Assembly: GCF_002973535.1 (NCBI RefSeq)
Contig: NZ_PVEP01000006.1
Location: forward strand, 186,001-250,000
Direction: 5' to 3'
DNA length: 64,000 bases
DNA from: Albidovulum denitrificans
GTDB taxonomy: Bacteria > Pseudomonadota > Alphaproteobacteria > Rhodobacterales > Rhodobacteraceae
In this document: positions 62,045-64,000 of the stretch, one piece after another
Numbering within the stretch: position 1 is the first letter of the stretch
Layout of the letters: the number at the start of each line of letters is the position of its first letter
Program-made: the position numbers and the translations under genes
Notes under the pieces: generated by a model
What the model was told of the DNA's origin: nothing
The model's database searches: none
Seen by the model: the letters and a program-made list of their open reading frames with translations, nothing else

Positions 62045-63373
62045 TTACATCGACAGCGCTTTTTCGGCCAGTTCGCGGGCCTTGCTGTAGTTATCGACCA
62101 CCATCGCGTCCCAGCGCGATTCAACTTCGGCCTGACGCTGTTCCACCTCGTCGGTGGCCTTCTTGCGCTTCTTGGTGAAGATCGCGGCAAACTCCGGGTC
62201 AAGGCTCTGCGCCTCGTCGATCGGGGTCTGGTCAATCAGCGCGCGGGCCTCCTCGATCAGCGCCAGCGCTTCGGCATTGCCGCCGCCCGCGTGCTTTTCT
62301 TCGGCCTGCTGGACGGCGCGCACGGCGGCCTGAAGATCGGTCAGGCGATAGGTGATCATCACGTCGAAGAGCGAGTTGACCAGGTTGTAGCGCGCGCCGG
62401 ACTTGTCCACGTCGAACTTGACGGTGGCTCCGATGGAGCTGTCTTCGAACGGGTTCGGGAAACCTTCGGGCGCATCGGCATAGGCGGCCGGGTTCACCGG
62501 CAGACGCATGATCGCCGGGTCAAGCAGCACCTTCTGGCCTTCGGGCGACAGCAGGAATTCCACGAAGCTGACCGCGCCGTCATGGTTGGGCGCGTTCTTG
62601 ACGACGCCGACATTGGCCGGGACCAACGCCGTGACCGTCGGATAGGCGAAATCGACCGGGAAGCCCGAGGCGCGCGACGAGAAGCCGAAGAAGTCGATCA
62701 CGATACCAAGGCCGAAATTGCCGGTATTGACCCCGTCCGGCACACCAAAGCTGCGTTCGGTCACGGTGCGGAAATTGCCCGCCATCCATTTCCATTGCGA
62801 CCAGCCTTCCTGCCAGCCATCGCCTTGCAACAGCGTCTCCACCGTCAGGTGCGTGGTGCCGGAGCGCGAGGGCGCGGACATGCCGACATGGCCGAAATAT
62901 TCGGGCTTGGTCAGGTCGCTCCACTCCCTTGCCGGCTCAAGCTCATGCGCCTTGAGGTAGCGTTCGTTCCACATGATGCCATAGCCCGAGGCCGCAAAGC
63001 CGAAATAGGTGCCGTCGGCGTCGTTCATCGGATAGGCGCCGATCTTTTCGGGGATGCCGTCGCTTTTCGGGGCGACCTTGGCGAGCAGGCCGTCGGCCTT
63101 CAGCACCTCGAACGCGTCGGGCGCCGAGGCCCAGAAGATGTCCGAGGTGTTCGACCCGGCCGTCTCTTCAAGGAATTTCACGCCCGAGGAGGTGCTTTTG
63201 TTCAGCACTTCAAGGTCGTAGCCCGGATTGGCGGCCTCGAAGGCCTTTTCGATCGGGCCGGTCATGGATTCGGGGAATGAGGTGATGACAGTGACCTTGC
63301 CGTCGGCAAAGGCGGCGCCTGCCGTAAGTGCTGCAACCGCGATCGAGCCGCAAAGCGACGCTTTCAGTTTCAT
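62045..63373 (-). CDS. AfuA/PgtC-like periplasmic binding protein with helical C-terminal extension
   Basis: ABC binding protein of 442 aa, about 100 residues longer than its FbpA/AfuA relatives. Signal peptide CGSIAVAALTAGAAFA; mature start DGKVTVITSFPESMTGPIEKAFEAANPG; GFPVDFAYPTVTALVPANVG and LSPEGQKVLLDP are core motifs. From about residue 335 a long helical, charged tail follows (LQAAVRAVQQAEEKHAGGG; TKKRKKATDEVEQRQAEVESRW; YSKARELAEKALSM). GGAGG lies seven bases before ATG 63373. A similar partner, PgtC, helps a sensor/regulator detect phosphoglycerate in Salmonella, and a sigma-54 activator gene is adjacent here. Confidence 0.88.
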   Translation of the reverse strand: MKLKASLCGSIAVAALTAGAAFADGKVTVITSFPESMTGPIEKAFEAANPGYDLEVLNKSTSSGVKFLEETAGSNTSDIFWASAPDAFEVLKADGLLAKVAPKSDGIPEKIGAYPMNDADGTYFGFAASGYGIMWNERYLKAHELEPAREWSDLTKPEYFGHVGMSAPSRSGTTHLTVETLLQGDGWQEGWSQWKWMAGNFRTVTERSFGVPDGVNTGNFGLGIVIDFFGFSSRASGFPVDFAYPTVTALVPANVGVVKNAPNHDGAVSFVEFLLSPEGQKVLLDPAIMRLPVNPAAYADAPEGFPNPFEDSSIGATVKFDVDKSGARYNLVNSLFDVMITYRLTDLQAAVRAVQQAEEKHAGGGNAEALALIEEARALIDQTPIDEAQSLDPEFAAIFTKKRKKATDEVEQRQAEVESRWDAMVVDNYSKARELAEKALSM

Positions 63374-63483
63374 GGGGTTCCTCCCTAGGATTTTTGCGCC
63401 TTCCTCCCGGCGCGGGGTCATCTTTCGGGAAGGGGTGTTGCCCTGTCAAAATTCCTGTTTTTCCATGGATTTCCAGCAGGATT
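63374..63483 (-). promoter_or_regulatory. promoter region of the second AfuABC-type operon
   Basis: Between the twin palindromes and the binding-protein gene, the minus strand contains TTGACA followed after 17 bases by GAAAGA, a possible but weak sigma-70 pair. A textbook sigma-54 element (GG-N10-GC) was not found by eye, though the adjacent regulator is of the sigma-54 type. Confidence 0.35.
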
Positions 63484-63520
63484 GGGTCAGTTCTGACATG
63501 CCGTTCGGGTCAGTTCTGAC
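63484..63520. repeat. twin palindromic repeats, candidate activator-binding sites
   Basis: GGGTCAGTTCTGAC occurs twice, at 63484-63497 and 63507-63520. Each holds GTCAG-TT-CTGAC, an inverted repeat with five-base arms, and the copies start 23 bases apart, close to two helical turns. They sit directly after the regulator gene and before the importer's promoter, as expected for upstream activating sites. Confidence 0.75.
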
Positions 63521-64000
63521 CTATTCGAGAAGGCCGGTCGCCTTCATCCGCAGATAGAGCCGCTTGCGGGGGATACCCAGGATCGCGGCCGCGTCGCCCT
63601 TTTGCCCGCCGCTTTCCATCAGCGCGCGTTCAAGGATCGCGCGTTCATGGGCCAGCATCGAGGCGTCGTAGCTTTCCGCCTGTCCCGTTGCGGTCGCGGT
63701 ATTGCGATCCAGCCCGAGGGGCAGCCCCAGAACCATGCGTTCGGCCACGCCGCGCAGCTCGCGCAGGTTGCCGGGCCAGGGATAGGTGCGGAACGGCTTC
63801 AGCGCCTCTTTCGTGACCATCGGCAGCGGTTTCTTGAAGCGGGCCGCGGCGTCGCGCAAGAACATTTCCAGAAGAACGAACATGTCCTTGTCCCGCTCTC
63901 GCAAGGGCGGCAGGCGGATCGGCGCGACGGTGACGAGGTAGTAAAGCTCATCGCTGATCTGCCCGGCATCGTGGCATTTCGACGGGTCACCGGTCAGCGA
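63521..64000 (-). CDS. sigma-54-dependent transcriptional activator (NtrC/DctD type), C-terminal part
   Basis: The frame runs off the window edge; 159 residues remain. Visible pieces of the AAA+ domain are ISDELYYLVTVAPIRLPPLRERDKDM and YPWPGNLRELRGVAERM, both standard in sigma-54 activators. A Fis-type helix-turn-helix ends the protein (ILERALMESGGQKGDAAAILGIPRKRLYLRM). DctD, NtrC and PgtA are of this class; the receiver or sensor part is outside the window. It is on the same strand as, and directly upstream of, the importer operon, with twin palindromes between. It most likely activates that operon. Confidence 0.92.
   Translation of the reverse strand, partial: SLTGDPSKCHDAGQISDELYYLVTVAPIRLPPLRERDKDMFVLLEMFLRDAAARFKKPLPMVTKEALKPFRTYPWPGNLRELRGVAERMVLGLPLGLDRNTATATGQAESYDASMLAHERAILERALMESGGQKGDAAAILGIPRKRLYLRMKATGLLE

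Noticed and set aside
63374-63483. Sigma-54 (-24/-12) promoter upstream of the binding-protein gene
   Set aside because: No GG-N10-GC arrangement could be found on the minus strand despite the sigma-54 activator next door.

Overview
The window is one contiguous, high-GC, gene-dense stretch of a bacterial chromosome or large replicon. The gene set suggests an alphaproteobacterium of the Rhodobacteraceae/Paracoccaceae type: a narKGHJI respiratory nitrate reductase operon followed by a PpiC-type isomerase, Liv-type transport, a class III aminotransferase/kinase fusion, and several AfuABC/FbpABC-type importers. No rRNA, tRNA, CRISPR array or intact insertion sequence was seen. Genus is inference only.

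Layout. (1) 1-8657 (+): 3' end of a NarK-type nitrate/nitrite transporter, narG, narH, narJ, narI and a parvulin-type isomerase, several with ATGA stop/start overlaps. (2) 9061-10209: a membrane-anchored AraC-type regulator. (3) 10256-35393, possibly to 36125: a large thiotemplated biosynthetic cluster. A leftward carrier protein plus DltA-like adenylation enzyme diverges from a rightward operon (12442-25885). That operon holds a MacAB-like exporter, a second carrier protein, acyl-CoA dehydrogenase-like proteins (one only a C-terminal domain), a MATE exporter, KAS III-like proteins (two apparently without active-site cysteine) and a type III PLP decarboxylase of the BtrK kind. A strong terminator closes it. 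Then come a small TraD-like protein (minus strand), a type II thioesterase, a 1,238-residue adenylation-ketoreductase-carrier protein, a phosphopantetheinyl transferase (minus strand), a third adenylating ligase, another KAS III-like protein, a luciferase-like monooxygenase and a secreted protein of unknown role.

(4) 36196-49119: a LacI-regulator remnant, then a catabolic block: glutamine-synthetase-like ligase and RpiR regulator (leftward), a Liv transporter with fused LivM-LivG, an N-formylglutamate amidohydrolase-like protein, a cysteine hydrolase, a class III aminotransferase and a kinase/M23/aminotransferase triple fusion. It looks like uptake and breakdown of an amine, amino alcohol or hydroxylated amino acid. 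(5) 49197-51576: a remnant of an FAD-linked oxidase and two unrecognised genes, the second with a degenerate HAD-like C-terminus. (6) 51667-58498: SorC regulator, AfuABC-type importer, MBL-fold hydrolase and SurE phosphatase. (7) 58547-64000: histidine phosphatase, a second AfuABC-type importer and the 3' end of a sigma-54 activator, with twin palindromes between regulator and importer. Regions 6 and 7 each pair an importer with a phosphatase, suggesting organophosphate use.

The most novel element is region 3. It carries three adenylating enzymes, three carrier domains, a PPTase and TEII, but no classical KAS I/II ketosynthase. Chain building appears to rely on unusual KAS III-like proteins whose C-H-N triad is altered, together with an ACP-linked amino-acid decarboxylation module and several ACAD-type desaturases. 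I do not recognise a characterised pathway with this composition.
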